This document shows, piece by piece, positions 1 to 7,927 of a stretch of DNA of 64,000 nt (the first letter of the stretch is position 1; the number at the start of each line of letters is the position of its first letter). Under the pieces are notes generated by a model that saw only the letters and a program-made list of their open reading frames with translations, was not told where the DNA came from and did no database searches. A program made the translations under genes and the position numbers. Source of the stretch: UA16 sp002292325 (GTDB taxonomy: Bacteria; Bacteroidota; Bacteroidia; Flavobacteriales_D; Sanyastnellaceae); the NCBI GenBank assembly GCA_943788645.1, contig CALSRC010000004.1:1-64000 (forward strand), given 5' to 3'.

Positions 1-234
1 CGTTGAATCAAGTAGATCACGGGTGTTCAAAAACTTATGCAAGACCGAGGGCAGTTCACCCATGGGCGCTTGAATCAAGAAAGCTTCAGCAAAGTCTTGC
101 GATGCCTTAACATCGTATCCACGGGCAATGGCAAACTCTTGCAGCGTACTCTGCCGAACGGCGAGTTCCAGATGACAATGAAGTTCTATCTTGGGCAAAG
201 CGTCCAATGCCGAAATGGAGAATGAATGATCCAT
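1..234 (-). CDS. add: Adenosine deaminase, N-terminal part (truncated by window edge)
   Basis: The reading frame runs without a stop from an ATG at 234 to the window edge and gives 78 residues; the C-terminal three quarters lie outside. Residues 13-22 (LPKIELHCHL) are the metal-binding N-terminal motif of the adenosine deaminase family, where the two His of HxH bind zinc, and TLQEFA follows at 30-35 as in the family. The usual D-G after HL is replaced by E-L, so a related adenosine/AMP deaminase-like enzyme is possible. The enzyme would deaminate adenosine to inosine in purine salvage. It is transcribed away from smpB, with 48 bases between the two start codons. A perfect TAnnTTTG element ends four bases before the ATG, which supports this start and suggests a leaderless mRNA. 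Confidence 0.85.
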   Translation of the reverse strand, partial: MDHSFSISALDALPKIELHCHLELAVRQSTLQEFAIARGYDVKASQDFAEAFLIQAPMGELPSVLHKFLNTRDLLDST

Positions 235-238
235 GTGT

Positions 239-246
239 CAAAGGTA
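239..246 (-). promoter_or_regulatory. -7 promoter element of adenosine deaminase gene
   Basis: On the minus strand this reads TACCTTTG, a perfect match to the Bacteroidota -7 consensus TAnnTTTG. It ends four bases before the ATG at 234, so transcription should begin at or within a base or two of the start codon. No clear TTG -33 element is obvious upstream. Confidence 0.55.
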
Positions 247-270
247 AGCGGACTGCTGTCGACTGTTCCT

Positions 271-278
271 TACTTTTA
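271..278 (+). promoter_or_regulatory. -7 promoter element of smpB
   Basis: TACTTTTA matches TAnnTTTG in 7 of 8 positions. It ends four bases before the smpB ATG at 283, the same spacing as for the divergent gene on the other strand. Confidence 0.45.
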
Positions 279-282
279 CAGC

Positions 283-720
283 ATGGCGGTGGACATCAAA
301 AATAAGAAGGCTTCGTATACCTATTTCTTGACGGATGAATTTACCGCGGGCATTCAACTTGTGGGTTCGGAGATCAAATCCATCCGACAAGGAAAGGCGA
401 GCATTGGTGAGGCTTATTGCCGGTTCATGAAAGGGGAGTTTTTCGTGTTTAATATGTACATCGCAGAGTACCCTAACGCTGGTTATACATCACATGAGGT
501 GAGGCGCCCAAGAAAACTCCTGCTTCAAAAGACGGAGATGAAGAAGTTGGAGCGTCGACTCAAAGACGTAGGGGTGACCGTCGTGCCCACGCGCATGTTC
601 GTCGCGAACAGTGGATATGCTAAATTGGAGGTGGCCGTGGCCAAGGGGAAGAAGCTTCACGACAAGCGAGCCTCGCTCAAGGACAAGGATCAAGCCCGTG
701 ACCTCGACAGGATGTCATAA
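283..720 (+). CDS. smpB: SsrA-binding protein SmpB
   Basis: A 145-residue protein with the SmpB fold: YFLTDEFTAGIQLVGSEIKS near the N-terminus, the RPRKLLL core strand, and the basic C-terminal tail KGKKLHDKR...KDKDQARD that enters the ribosomal A site. SmpB delivers tmRNA to stalled ribosomes for trans-translation. The frame is open further upstream to 226, but the ATG at 283 gives the normal SmpB length, and the added residues would not fit the family. The TACTTTTA element four bases before this ATG also favours it. The gene converges with the next one, and their 3' ends overlap by six bases. Confidence 0.95.
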   Translation: MAVDIKNKKASYTYFLTDEFTAGIQLVGSEIKSIRQGKASIGEAYCRFMKGEFFVFNMYIAEYPNAGYTSHEVRRPRKLLLQKTEMKKLERRLKDVGVTVVPTRMFVANSGYAKLEVAVAKGKKLHDKRASLKDKDQARDLDRMS

Positions 721-1287
721 TTGCAGCTTGCCTGCCGCTACGCGATAGTTCTCTGAAAAATCATCCCAATCCCAGATGAAATGAGCTGTTAAGCTCTTCA
801 ATTCGCGTTGGATGTTAGGCTCCGGCGAATTCATGTCCCGGAAATACGGTTCCTGAAACTGATTCAAGTGGTATTTGTAAAAAATCGCGCGCGTCATAGC
901 CGTCACCAGATTTTTGGAGGGCTGATTGATTTGCTTCATGAACGACCTGTAGTGCTTTACTTTTTTTGCAAAAACATCCGGGCTGATGTCCAGAGCCAAA
1001 GCAAACTTCGCACAAATGTGTTGGATGATTTGCCGATCGATGCCGCTGTCAAAATGCTGCGGAATCAATTGCATATTGGCAGAAACCACGATCATCAAAA
1101 ACCGACCGTAATCTTCTGTGTCCAATTGCGGGGGATGAACAAAGGTTGAGGATTCGTTGAGGAATGAGGCAATTTCTGGCCACCCATATTCGACCGTTTC
1201 GAAAGTGGTGTTGACAAAAAGAGAAGCGACTTGCTCTTCTGTCAGCTTGCGCCGCGTCATCCAACTAAAAAGCCCTTGTTTACCCAT
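715..1287 (-). CDS. Conserved hypothetical protein, about 190 aa
   Basis: A 190-residue soluble protein with no signal peptide or membrane segment. It begins with a basic segment (MGKQGLFSWMTRRKLTEEQV) and is rich in aromatic residues. I do not recognise a characterised family; the charged, mainly helical composition suggests a small cytoplasmic protein. The first ATG is used; a second at residue 10 is possible. A perfect TAGATTTG -7 element lies ten bases upstream. The gene is convergent with smpB and overlaps its last six bases, and it diverges from pyrD. The function is unknown. Confidence 0.75.
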   Translation of the reverse strand: MGKQGLFSWMTRRKLTEEQVASLFVNTTFETVEYGWPEIASFLNESSTFVHPPQLDTEDYGRFLMIVVSANMQLIPQHFDSGIDRQIIQHICAKFALALDISPDVFAKKVKHYRSFMKQINQPSKNLVTAMTRAIFYKYHLNQFQEPYFRDMNSPEPNIQRELKSLTAHFIWDWDDFSENYRVAAGKLQL

Positions 1288-1297
1288 CGTTGGGAAT

Positions 1298-1305
1298 CAA
1301 ATCTA
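1298..1305 (-). promoter_or_regulatory. -7 promoter element (TAGATTTG)
   Basis: The minus strand reads TAGATTTG, a perfect TAnnTTTG, ending ten bases before the ATG at 1287. The leader would be only a few bases long. No clear -33 TTG is seen at the usual distance. Confidence 0.4.
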
Positions 1306-1386
1306 ACGGAGAGCAGCTTGTGAATGGAAGGGCATGAATTATATGCTATCCACAGATTTTTCAACAATGGAGCCGACGAAACGCCG

Positions 1387-1394
1387 TAATTTTA
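1387..1394 (+). promoter_or_regulatory. -7 promoter element of pyrD
   Basis: TAATTTTA matches the -7 consensus TAnnTTTG at 7 of 8 positions and ends exactly four bases before the pyrD ATG at 1399. Confidence 0.45.
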
Positions 1395-1398
1395 CCTC

Positions 1399-2442
1399 AT
1401 GTATCAACGCCTGAAGCCCCTCATCTTTCGCCTTTCGCCAGAGATTGCGCATGAATGGACCATGCGCTTGCTGACCTTCGCCTGTTTGATTCCTGGCCTT
1501 GCTTTCTTACTTCGTAGGTATTACACGGTGCGGGATAAGCGATTGGAGGTTTCGATTGCCGGATTGACCTTTCCGAATCCGGTTGGATTGGCGGCAGGTT
1601 TTGACAAGGATGCGAGGTGGTTGAATGAAATGAGAACCTTGGGATTTGGGTTTGTTGAAATCGGAACGGTGACGCCTTTGGCCCAATCGGGAAATCCCAA
1701 ACCACGGTTGTTTCGATTGCCCGCTGACAGAGGAGTGATCAATCGCATGGGGTTCAATAACGGAGGCATGGTCGAGGCCACTGCTCAACTTCGGAAGCGG
1801 CCTAAAGGGCTGCTAGTAGGAGGGAACATTGGGAAAAATAAGGTCACTCCAAATGCTGAGGCTGATTCAGATTACCTGAAGTGTTTTCAAGCGCTGCATG
1901 CGCATGTGGATTACTTTGTTGTCAATGTAAGTTCGCCAAACACGCCTGGTTTACGGGAGCTACAGTCCAAAGAGCCGTTGACCAAGTTATTGCAATTGCT
2001 GATGAATGAGAATGCCGCAATTTCCCAACCGCGTCCGGTTTTCTTGAAAATTGCACCTGATCTGAGTGATGCAGAACTCGATGACATCATCGACTTGGTA
2101 AAAGAAACCGGAATAGCTGGAGTTATTGCCACCAATACCACAGTCTCCCGTGAAGGACTGCTTACGGATGCGAAAAGTGTTTTGGAGATGGGCCCCGGCG
2201 GATTGAGTGGTGCACCCGTTCGCGATCGATCGACGGAAGTGATTCGTTACCTGCACACCCAATCGGATGGAGCCTTCCCCATTATTGGCGTTGGTGGCAT
2301 TGGCAGTGGCCAAGATGCACAAGAAAAATTGGATGCGGGAGCCAGCTTGGTTCAGGTGTATTCCGGACTCATTTTTGAAGGTCCAAGTCTAATTCGTAAG
2401 ATCAATCGGCATTTGGTCCAACGATTGGTCCAAGCATCTTAA
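1399..2442 (+). CDS. pyrD: Dihydroorotate dehydrogenase (quinone), class 2
   Basis: A 347-residue enzyme, the usual length for class 2. It oxidises dihydroorotate to orotate in pyrimidine synthesis and passes electrons to quinone at the inner membrane. The N-terminal segment (residues 1-45, RLLTFACLIPGLAFLL) is the membrane-associating extension specific to class 2. FMN-site motifs follow: NPVGLAAGFDKDA, NRMGFNN, and NVSSPNTPGLR with the catalytic-base Ser. The C-terminal GVGGIGSGQDAQEKLDAGAS segment binds the FMN phosphate. The gene stands alone, converging on the metallo-hydrolase gene with an eight-base gap. Confidence 0.97.
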   Translation: MYQRLKPLIFRLSPEIAHEWTMRLLTFACLIPGLAFLLRRYYTVRDKRLEVSIAGLTFPNPVGLAAGFDKDARWLNEMRTLGFGFVEIGTVTPLAQSGNPKPRLFRLPADRGVINRMGFNNGGMVEATAQLRKRPKGLLVGGNIGKNKVTPNAEADSDYLKCFQALHAHVDYFVVNVSSPNTPGLRELQSKEPLTKLLQLLMNENAAISQPRPVFLKIAPDLSDAELDDIIDLVKETGIAGVIATNTTVSREGLLTDAKSVLEMGPGGLSGAPVRDRSTEVIRYLHTQSDGAFPIIGVGGIGSGQDAQEKLDAGASLVQVYSGLIFEGPSLIRKINRHLVQRLVQAS

Positions 2443-2449
2443 GTCGGTT

Positions 2450-3319
2450 TCAGCCCCAGAATTCTTCAAAAGTGGGGGCGAGGTCGGTGGGTCGGATGCC
2501 CCGCTCAGTTTGGGTTAGTCTGCAGCAAGCATGTTGCGCATCGTGCTCGAAAAAAAGCACCCAATCTTCTCGCACGGCCTCTGTCAATAGTACCTCCTTG
2601 TCTTCCATGGTCAACAAGGGCCGGGTATCATAACCGATGACCCAAGCCAAGGGAATGTGAGCTGCCGCGGGGGTGAGGTCCGCCATGTAAACAACCCGGG
2701 TTCCTCGGTATTTGATCACGGGAAGCATTTGGCTATCGGTGTGTCCATCTGCAAAGAATATTTCGAGCCCCGGATAACGCGCATTGAAGGGCTTTCTGTT
2801 CCAGCGGCCCTCGCGGTCCACGTAGTTCAATTGACCGCTCGCTTCCAAGGGTAAAAGGTTTTCGCTCAGAAAAGATGCTTTTTCCCGAGGGTTCGGGTTC
2901 ATGGCCCAATCCCAATGCCGGTTGCATGTCCAGAATTGAGCATTGGGAAATGCCGGACGGAGTGCTCCATTGGCATCCCGCTCAACCGCTCCGCCTACGT
3001 GGTCAAAATGCAAGTGGGTGAGCAGAACATCGGTAATATCCTTCCTCGAAAACCCCCGTTTCTTCAATTCGCCATCGAGCGTGGAGTCCCCATGCAAATG
3101 GTAATGGCTGAAAAACTTTTCGGTCTGTTTATTGCCGATGCCAGTATCGATGAGCAAGAGGTGATCTCCGTCCTCTACGAGCAGACATCGCATCGCCCAA
3201 GAACATAAATTTTGATCGTTGGACGGGATTTGTTTCTGCCAAAGCACCTTCGGTACAACACCAAACATAGCGCCTCCGTCCAGCATAAAATTTCCTGTAT
3301 GAATGGTATGCAACTGCAT
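2450..3319 (-). CDS. MBL-fold metallo-hydrolase
   Basis: A 289-residue metallo-beta-lactamase-fold hydrolase. THLHFDHVGG carries the HxHxDH zinc motif, DTGIGNK precedes it, and later ligands lie in DGHTDSQ and MADLTPA. There is no signal peptide, so it is probably cytoplasmic. The substrate is not predictable; relatives include lactonases, glyoxalase II-like enzymes and uncharacterised quorum-quenching-like hydrolases. It lies nine bases downstream of the HMA/MauE-type membrane protein gene on the same strand and is probably co-transcribed with it. Confidence 0.88.
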   Translation of the reverse strand: MQLHTIHTGNFMLDGGAMFGVVPKVLWQKQIPSNDQNLCSWAMRCLLVEDGDHLLLIDTGIGNKQTEKFFSHYHLHGDSTLDGELKKRGFSRKDITDVLLTHLHFDHVGGAVERDANGALRPAFPNAQFWTCNRHWDWAMNPNPREKASFLSENLLPLEASGQLNYVDREGRWNRKPFNARYPGLEIFFADGHTDSQMLPVIKYRGTRVVYMADLTPAAAHIPLAWVIGYDTRPLLTMEDKEVLLTEAVREDWVLFFEHDAQHACCRLTQTERGIRPTDLAPTFEEFWG

Positions 3320-3328
3320 GGGAATGGT

Positions 3329-4054
3329 TTAAGTGAATGGAATCAATGCAGTAATCGCCATGAGCACCATAAGCACGTCTTCGACAATGGTTACCGTGCT
3401 CATTGGGAGATTAAATACGGTGCCTAAACACGCGCATTGAATATCGGTTTTTCGCACCACTGCAAGGATAACACCTATCGCGCTGAACCCCATCAAAGCA
3501 ATGGTAGCAATGGCTACCCCCCAGGTGCCCCCGAGAAACGTCCAAGCGACCCCCAGAGCCAATTCTAGAAAAGGGTAGATGTATCCATAGGAGGGGACAG
3601 CTCGCGCAAGTAGGTCATAGCTTCGATAGCTTCGTGCGAAACCGGGGAGGTCTAAGAATTTGAAAAATGAAAACACCAGAAAGAAACCGCCCATGAAGAC
3701 TTCCATCCACAGCGTCATCCCTCCACCTTGTTGCCAGGAAATCCCGGTAGATATGCTGAGAAGAAAAAGTCCGATCAAAATCAAGGGCCAGTAGGTCGTG
3801 ACAGACTTTGATGGAAGATTCACTTCTTTCGTCGCCGTGACTTGGTGGGATGCAAGGACTGTGTATTTGGTATGCGGGGCCAATGCCGTTGCAACCTCCT
3901 CCTCCTGAATTTTTCGCGGTGATTGAACATGAACAATACCGTCTTGTAGCATGACTTCCGCCGATTCGACATCGGAAACGGATTGAATCACCCATTTGAC
4001 TTTAGCGGCACATCCACTGCACGTCATTCCGGTCACATGGAAAGAAGAAATCAT
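3329..4054 (-). CDS. Heavy-metal-associated domain protein with MauE/DoxX-like membrane domain
   Basis: 241 residues. Residues 1-70 are an HMA domain with the metal-binding GMTCSGC motif (Cys12, Cys15). Four or five hydrophobic segments follow (from about residue 88), resembling MauE/DoxX-type membrane proteins, including a conserved CACLG motif near residue 207. In the family, HMA domains bind Cu(I), Zn or Hg; the membrane part is often linked with thiol redox delivery. That combined role is inference. The GAACTTCG sequence four bases before the ATG only weakly resembles a -7 element. It forms a probable two-gene unit with the downstream metallo-hydrolase. Confidence 0.8.
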   Translation of the reverse strand: MISSFHVTGMTCSGCAAKVKWVIQSVSDVESAEVMLQDGIVHVQSPRKIQEEEVATALAPHTKYTVLASHQVTATKEVNLPSKSVTTYWPLILIGLFLLSISTGISWQQGGGMTLWMEVFMGGFFLVFSFFKFLDLPGFARSYRSYDLLARAVPSYGYIYPFLELALGVAWTFLGGTWGVAIATIALMGFSAIGVILAVVRKTDIQCACLGTVFNLPMSTVTIVEDVLMVLMAITALIPFT

Positions 4055-4081
4055 GGAACGAAGTTCGCATAAATTCGGTGA

Positions 4082-4108
4082 TTGACGTCGGATTGAGACT
4101 TATTTTTG
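4082..4108 (+). promoter_or_regulatory. Promoter of the purB operon
   Basis: TTG at 4082-4084 is followed after 16 bases by TATTTTTG at 4101-4108, a perfect TAnnTTTG -7 element. The purB ATG lies 22 bases further on, so unlike several neighbours this mRNA would have a short leader. Confidence 0.6.
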
Positions 4109-4130
4109 ACCCGAGAACATCCCCCATTGT

Positions 4131-5507
4131 ATGCGATTAAACGAACTCACAGCCTTATCACCAATCGACGGCCGTTATCGCCGTAAAACGTCTGAACTCG
4201 CTCCGTTTTTGTCTGAATGGGGATTGATGAAGTACCGGGTCCACGTTGAGGTGGAATATTTCATTGAGCTCAGCAAACTGGACGCGCTCGGCATTCCGGG
4301 CCTGTCTGAATTGCAAGTTGAATCGCTTCGCAAGGTTTACCGGGAGTTTTCCGAGTCGGATGCCGAAGCAATCAAAGCGTTTGAAAAGGTGACAAACCAC
4401 GATGTGAAGGCGGTGGAGTATTTTCTGAAGGACAAGATGGACGAATTGGGACTCGATCAGTCCAAGGAATTTGTCCATTTCGGATTGACCTCTCAGGATG
4501 TCAACAACACGGCGATTCCGCTTTCTTTGAAATCCGCGGTAGACAGTGTGTTGCTTCCAGTGCTGAATCGAGTTCGGAGCACATTGGTGCAGCAAGCTCG
4601 CACATGGCGGGATGTCCCGATGTTAGCTCGTACCCATGGACAGGCGGCCTCGCCGGTCACGCTTGGAAAGGAGTGGGCAGTGTTTGTCGATCGGTTGGAT
4701 GTGCAACTTGACGCATTGCAAAGCCTCACATACGCTGCCAAATTTGGCGGAGCAACAGGGCAGTTTAATGCTCACCATGCTGCCTTTCCTCAGGTGGATT
4801 GGGTGGGATTCGCCAATGGATTTGTGGAAAATGGATTGGGTTTATCCCGCAGTCAAATAACCACCCAAGTCGAACACTACGACGGACTTGCAACTTGGTG
4901 CGATACGCTTCGTCGTATTCACGTGATCTTGATGGACTTTTCCAAAGACGTGTGGACGTATGTCAGCATGGACTATTTCAAGCAACAGATCAAGGCAGGA
5001 GAAGTGGGTAGCAGTGCTATGCCCCATAAAGTGAACCCCATTGATTTTGAAAATGCAGAAGGCAATTGGGGCGTTGCGAATGCCTTGTTGCAGCACTTTT
5101 CTGAAAAATTACCGATCAGCCGATTGCAGCGAGATTTGACAGACTCTACCGTCCTTCGGAACCTCAGTGTTCCGCTCGGACACAGTTTGGTCGCTCTGAG
5201 TTCATTGGAGAAGGGCCTCGGGAAACTCTTGCTGAATGAGTCCAAGATTCAGCAGGACTTGGCTTCCAATTGGGCAGTGGTCGCTGAGGGAATTCAGACG
5301 GTTTTACGCCGGGAAGGTTATCCTCAGCCATACGAAGCATTGAAAGCACTGACGCGACAGAATACGACGATCGATCAATCCGCGATGCACACGTTTGTAG
5401 AGGGGTTGGATGTATCGAATGAGATCAAGGAGGAACTCAAGCGTTTGTCTCCTCGTAATTACATTGGCCTGTCTGCGCAACTAGTGGACACGTTGAAGGA
5501 CCGTTGA
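4131..5507 (+). CDS. purB: Adenylosuccinate lyase
   Basis: 458 residues, matching the longer PurB class typified by the E. coli enzyme. It cleaves SAICAR and adenylosuccinate, releasing fumarate, in purine synthesis. The N-terminus (LTALSPIDGRYRRKT) is diagnostic. HFGLTSQDVNNTA and ARTHGQAASP supply active-site residues, and the fumarase/aspartase-superfamily signature GSSAMPHKVNPID carries the mobile-loop catalytic Ser. It is the first gene of a tight unit: the ABC transporter starts one base after its stop. Confidence 0.97.
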   Translation: MRLNELTALSPIDGRYRRKTSELAPFLSEWGLMKYRVHVEVEYFIELSKLDALGIPGLSELQVESLRKVYREFSESDAEAIKAFEKVTNHDVKAVEYFLKDKMDELGLDQSKEFVHFGLTSQDVNNTAIPLSLKSAVDSVLLPVLNRVRSTLVQQARTWRDVPMLARTHGQAASPVTLGKEWAVFVDRLDVQLDALQSLTYAAKFGGATGQFNAHHAAFPQVDWVGFANGFVENGLGLSRSQITTQVEHYDGLATWCDTLRRIHVILMDFSKDVWTYVSMDYFKQQIKAGEVGSSAMPHKVNPIDFENAEGNWGVANALLQHFSEKLPISRLQRDLTDSTVLRNLSVPLGHSLVALSSLEKGLGKLLLNESKIQQDLASNWAVVAEGIQTVLRREGYPQPYEALKALTRQNTTIDQSAMHTFVEGLDVSNEIKEELKRLSPRNYIGLSAQLVDTLKDR

Positions 5508-5508
5508 T

Positions 5509-7323
5509 GTGAATAGATTGCGCGACCTGATTGCCTACCTTCTTCCGTATAAGTCAAACTTAGCGGTGAATGTGGCATGCAATATTCTCAATGCCTTTCT
5601 TTCGCTTTTCACATTTTTGAGTGTCGTTCCTTTTTTGCGGATTTTATTTCAAACAGGGGACCGTACCCCTGCAGAAACATCAGTTTCAGGCAACGGATTG
5701 GAAAGGATAGGGGCTGCTTTCGATGGGTATGTAGTTGATTATGGTGCGAGCGTTGTGTTGCTTTGGATTTGCATCGGAATTGTGATCATTACCATCTTGA
5801 AGAATGCGGTTGGGTACGCGGCCTTGTTTTCGCTGGCTACAATTCGAACGGGAGTGAGCCGAGATCTTCGAAATAGCATGTACCGGAAAGTCTTGCGATT
5901 GCCTTTGAATTGGTTTACTGAATCTAGGAAAGGCGACGCCATCAGTCGCATGACGAATGATTTGATGGAGGTTGAATTCAGCATCATTGGTACCGTTGAA
6001 ATTCTCTTCAAATCGCCCATTGCCATTTTGGTTTCGTTGGCTACGTTGTTCTACATGAGCTGGGAATTGACCTTGTTTTCCATCTTTTTCTTGCCAATTA
6101 GCGGCTATCTAATCAGCCGAATTGCCAAAAGCTTGAAGCATGCAGCCCGAAGAGGCAAGGAGGAATTGGGAAGCCTGATTTCCATTCTTGAAGAAACGTT
6201 GGGAGGAATTTCTGTGATCAAAGCTTTTCATGCTGAAAAGCAATTTGACAAGCGGTTCACAGCCTCCAATGAGCGGTTTTTTAAGTTGATGCGCAGGCTT
6301 TACAAACGGGAGTATTTATCCTCGCCCGTTTCGGAGACGGTCTCATTGTCTGTCATGGCCGTCTTGCTCTGGTTTGGAGGCAGGCTCGTTCTTGAAGGAG
6401 ATGGAGGATTGACGGGCGACTGGTTCATTGGTTACCTCGTGGTGTTTTCTCAAATCATTCCTCCGGCAAGGGCAATAAGTGATGGTTGGTTTAGAATTCA
6501 AAAAGGAGTGGCCTCCTTGGAGCGGCTCGAGGAAATTCTCGACGCGGAAGAATTACAAAACCTTGGTGTTTTGCCCGCTCCAGAGTTGCAAAAGGCGATC
6601 GCTTTCAAGGATGTGCACTTTAGTTACGGGAAGAGTCCCGTTTTGCGAGGGGTGTCCTTTGAAATTGAACGCGGGCAAACGGTCGCTTTGGTGGGACCAA
6701 GTGGATCAGGAAAAACCACGTTAATGCATTTGCTGGCACGATTTCATCGGCCTGATTCCGGGGCGATTCTTTGGGACGGTGAAGATGTGGAAGTTTTTGA
6801 ATTGACGGCCTTTAGAACTCGCTTGGGGCTGGTTACTCAAGAATCCAAGCTTTTCAATACCTCCGTCGCCGAAAACATTCAGTTGGGGAGCTCTGAGCCA
6901 GGGATGGATACCGTTTCCCTCGAGCGAGCGGCGTCAGCCTCTAATTCAACCGAGTTCATTGATGACATGGATGGAGGTTGGGATGCGGGAGTAGGAGATG
7001 GGGGAAATAAACTAAGCGGCGGTCAGCGTCAACGCTTGAGCATTGCTCGAGCCCTTTACAAGGATCCTCCAGTCCTGCTGATGGATGAGGCGACATCATC
7101 CCTGGATACGGAATCAGAACACAAAGTTCAGCAGGCCATAGATCGGCTCATGGAGGGGAGAACGACATTGGTTATTGCCCATAGGCTGAGCACCGTGCGC
7201 CATGCCGATCGCATCATTGTTTTGGATGCTGGTCGCGTGGCTGAAACAGGCACACACGATGAGCTTATGCAAAATCAAGGATTGTATCGAAAGTTAGTCG
7301 ATATGCAAAATATTGTGGAATAG
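5509..7323 (+). CDS. ABC transporter, fused permease and ATPase (MsbA-like)
   Basis: A 604-residue half-transporter starting at GTG. Residues 1-320 hold six membrane segments of the exporter type I fold. Residues 345-604 are the ATPase: Walker A GPSGSGKT at about 396, LSGGQ signature at 502, Walker B VLLMDEATSSLD, and a switch His in IAHRLST. Such homodimeric exporters include the lipid A/phospholipid flippase MsbA and multidrug exporters; the substrate here cannot be read from sequence. The GTG lies one base after the purB stop and the gene overlaps the DUF983 gene, so translation is probably coupled. Confidence 0.92.
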   Translation: MNRLRDLIAYLLPYKSNLAVNVACNILNAFLSLFTFLSVVPFLRILFQTGDRTPAETSVSGNGLERIGAAFDGYVVDYGASVVLLWICIGIVIITILKNAVGYAALFSLATIRTGVSRDLRNSMYRKVLRLPLNWFTESRKGDAISRMTNDLMEVEFSIIGTVEILFKSPIAILVSLATLFYMSWELTLFSIFFLPISGYLISRIAKSLKHAARRGKEELGSLISILEETLGGISVIKAFHAEKQFDKRFTASNERFFKLMRRLYKREYLSSPVSETVSLSVMAVLLWFGGRLVLEGDGGLTGDWFIGYLVVFSQIIPPARAISDGWFRIQKGVASLERLEEILDAEELQNLGVLPAPELQKAIAFKDVHFSYGKSPVLRGVSFEIERGQTVALVGPSGSGKTTLMHLLARFHRPDSGAILWDGEDVEVFELTAFRTRLGLVTQESKLFNTSVAENIQLGSSEPGMDTVSLERAASASNSTEFIDDMDGGWDAGVGDGGNKLSGGQRQRLSIARALYKDPPVLLMDEATSSLDTESEHKVQQAIDRLMEGRTTLVIAHRLSTVRHADRIIVLDAGRVAETGTHDELMQNQGLYRKLVDMQNIVE

Positions 7324-7718
7324 TGTTGCCGAAAAAAACCCGAATTGGCGCTGTGATTGGCAACCGATGTCCGAGGTGTTTCGAAGGGAAGTTGTTTAAA
7401 TCAAAGGCTTATGATTTGGCTCAAATGAGCAAAATGAACCCGCGATGCAAGGTCTGTAAGGAAGATTTTGAACGTGAGCCAGGCTTTTATTTTGGTGCAG
7501 CTTATATTTCCTATGCGCTCACGGTTGCTCTTTGGATAGCACTTTTAGTTGCTTTGACCTGCTTGAATTGGTGGGGGGTGTTGTCGTTCGAATTTTTTGA
7601 CGATGTACCGTTCTTTCTAGGCTCAGGCATTGTCCTGCTTCTCAGCACGGTACCCTTGTTTTTGCGTTTGAGTCGGTCCATTTGGTTGCATATGTTGACC
7701 AAACGGCGCTCTTCCTGA
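7323..7718 (+). CDS. DUF983 family membrane protein
   Basis: 131 residues with two CxxC pairs (Cys16/Cys19 in NRCPRC and Cys42/Cys45 in RCKVC), a zinc-ribbon-like head, and the conserved EREPGFYFGAAY motif entering the first of two membrane segments. This architecture is the DUF983 family, widespread in Bacteroidota and proteobacteria, with no established function. The GTG start at 7323 overlaps the last base of the ABC transporter stop; a TTG three bases on is an alternative. It is the last gene of the purB unit. Confidence 0.88.
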   Translation: MLPKKTRIGAVIGNRCPRCFEGKLFKSKAYDLAQMSKMNPRCKVCKEDFEREPGFYFGAAYISYALTVALWIALLVALTCLNWWGVLSFEFFDDVPFFLGSGIVLLLSTVPLFLRLSRSIWLHMLTKRRSS

Positions 7719-7726
7719 TTTTGACC

Positions 7727-7763
7727 AAAAAATCAAAGGGGTCCCTCCGTTGAGGAACCCCTT
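7727..7763 (-). terminator. Rho-independent terminator downstream of DAHP synthase gene
   Basis: A 12-bp stem with one mismatch (AAGGGGTtCCTC / GAGGgACCCCTT, four-base loop) is followed on the minus strand by a run of six T. It lies about 150 bases beyond the minus-strand DAHP synthase stop, leaving a long 3' untranslated region. Confidence 0.7.
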
Positions 7764-7901
7764 CTCACCAAATCGCCTGATTCATTACGCTCAATTCGAG
7801 CGTGGCAAAACCAAAACCTAACTGCTATTACGGGGGGACTTGAATTTTGGTTGCGTTTTGACCAAAAAAACTCAAAGAATTAAATTAAAAGACTGATTTA
7901 C

Positions 7902-7927
7902 AGCGCTTTAAATGCGCTATTTTTTTT
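7902..7927 (+). terminator. Rho-independent terminator of the purB-ABC-DUF983 operon
   Basis: Stem AGCGC / GCGCT around a seven-base loop, followed by eight T at 7920-7927 on the plus strand. The right arm overlaps the stop codon of the convergent DAHP synthase gene. Confidence 0.6.

Noticed and set aside
37..225. Short plus-strand open frame at the window start
   Set aside because: It is antisense to the adenosine deaminase coding sequence and has no protein-like pattern.
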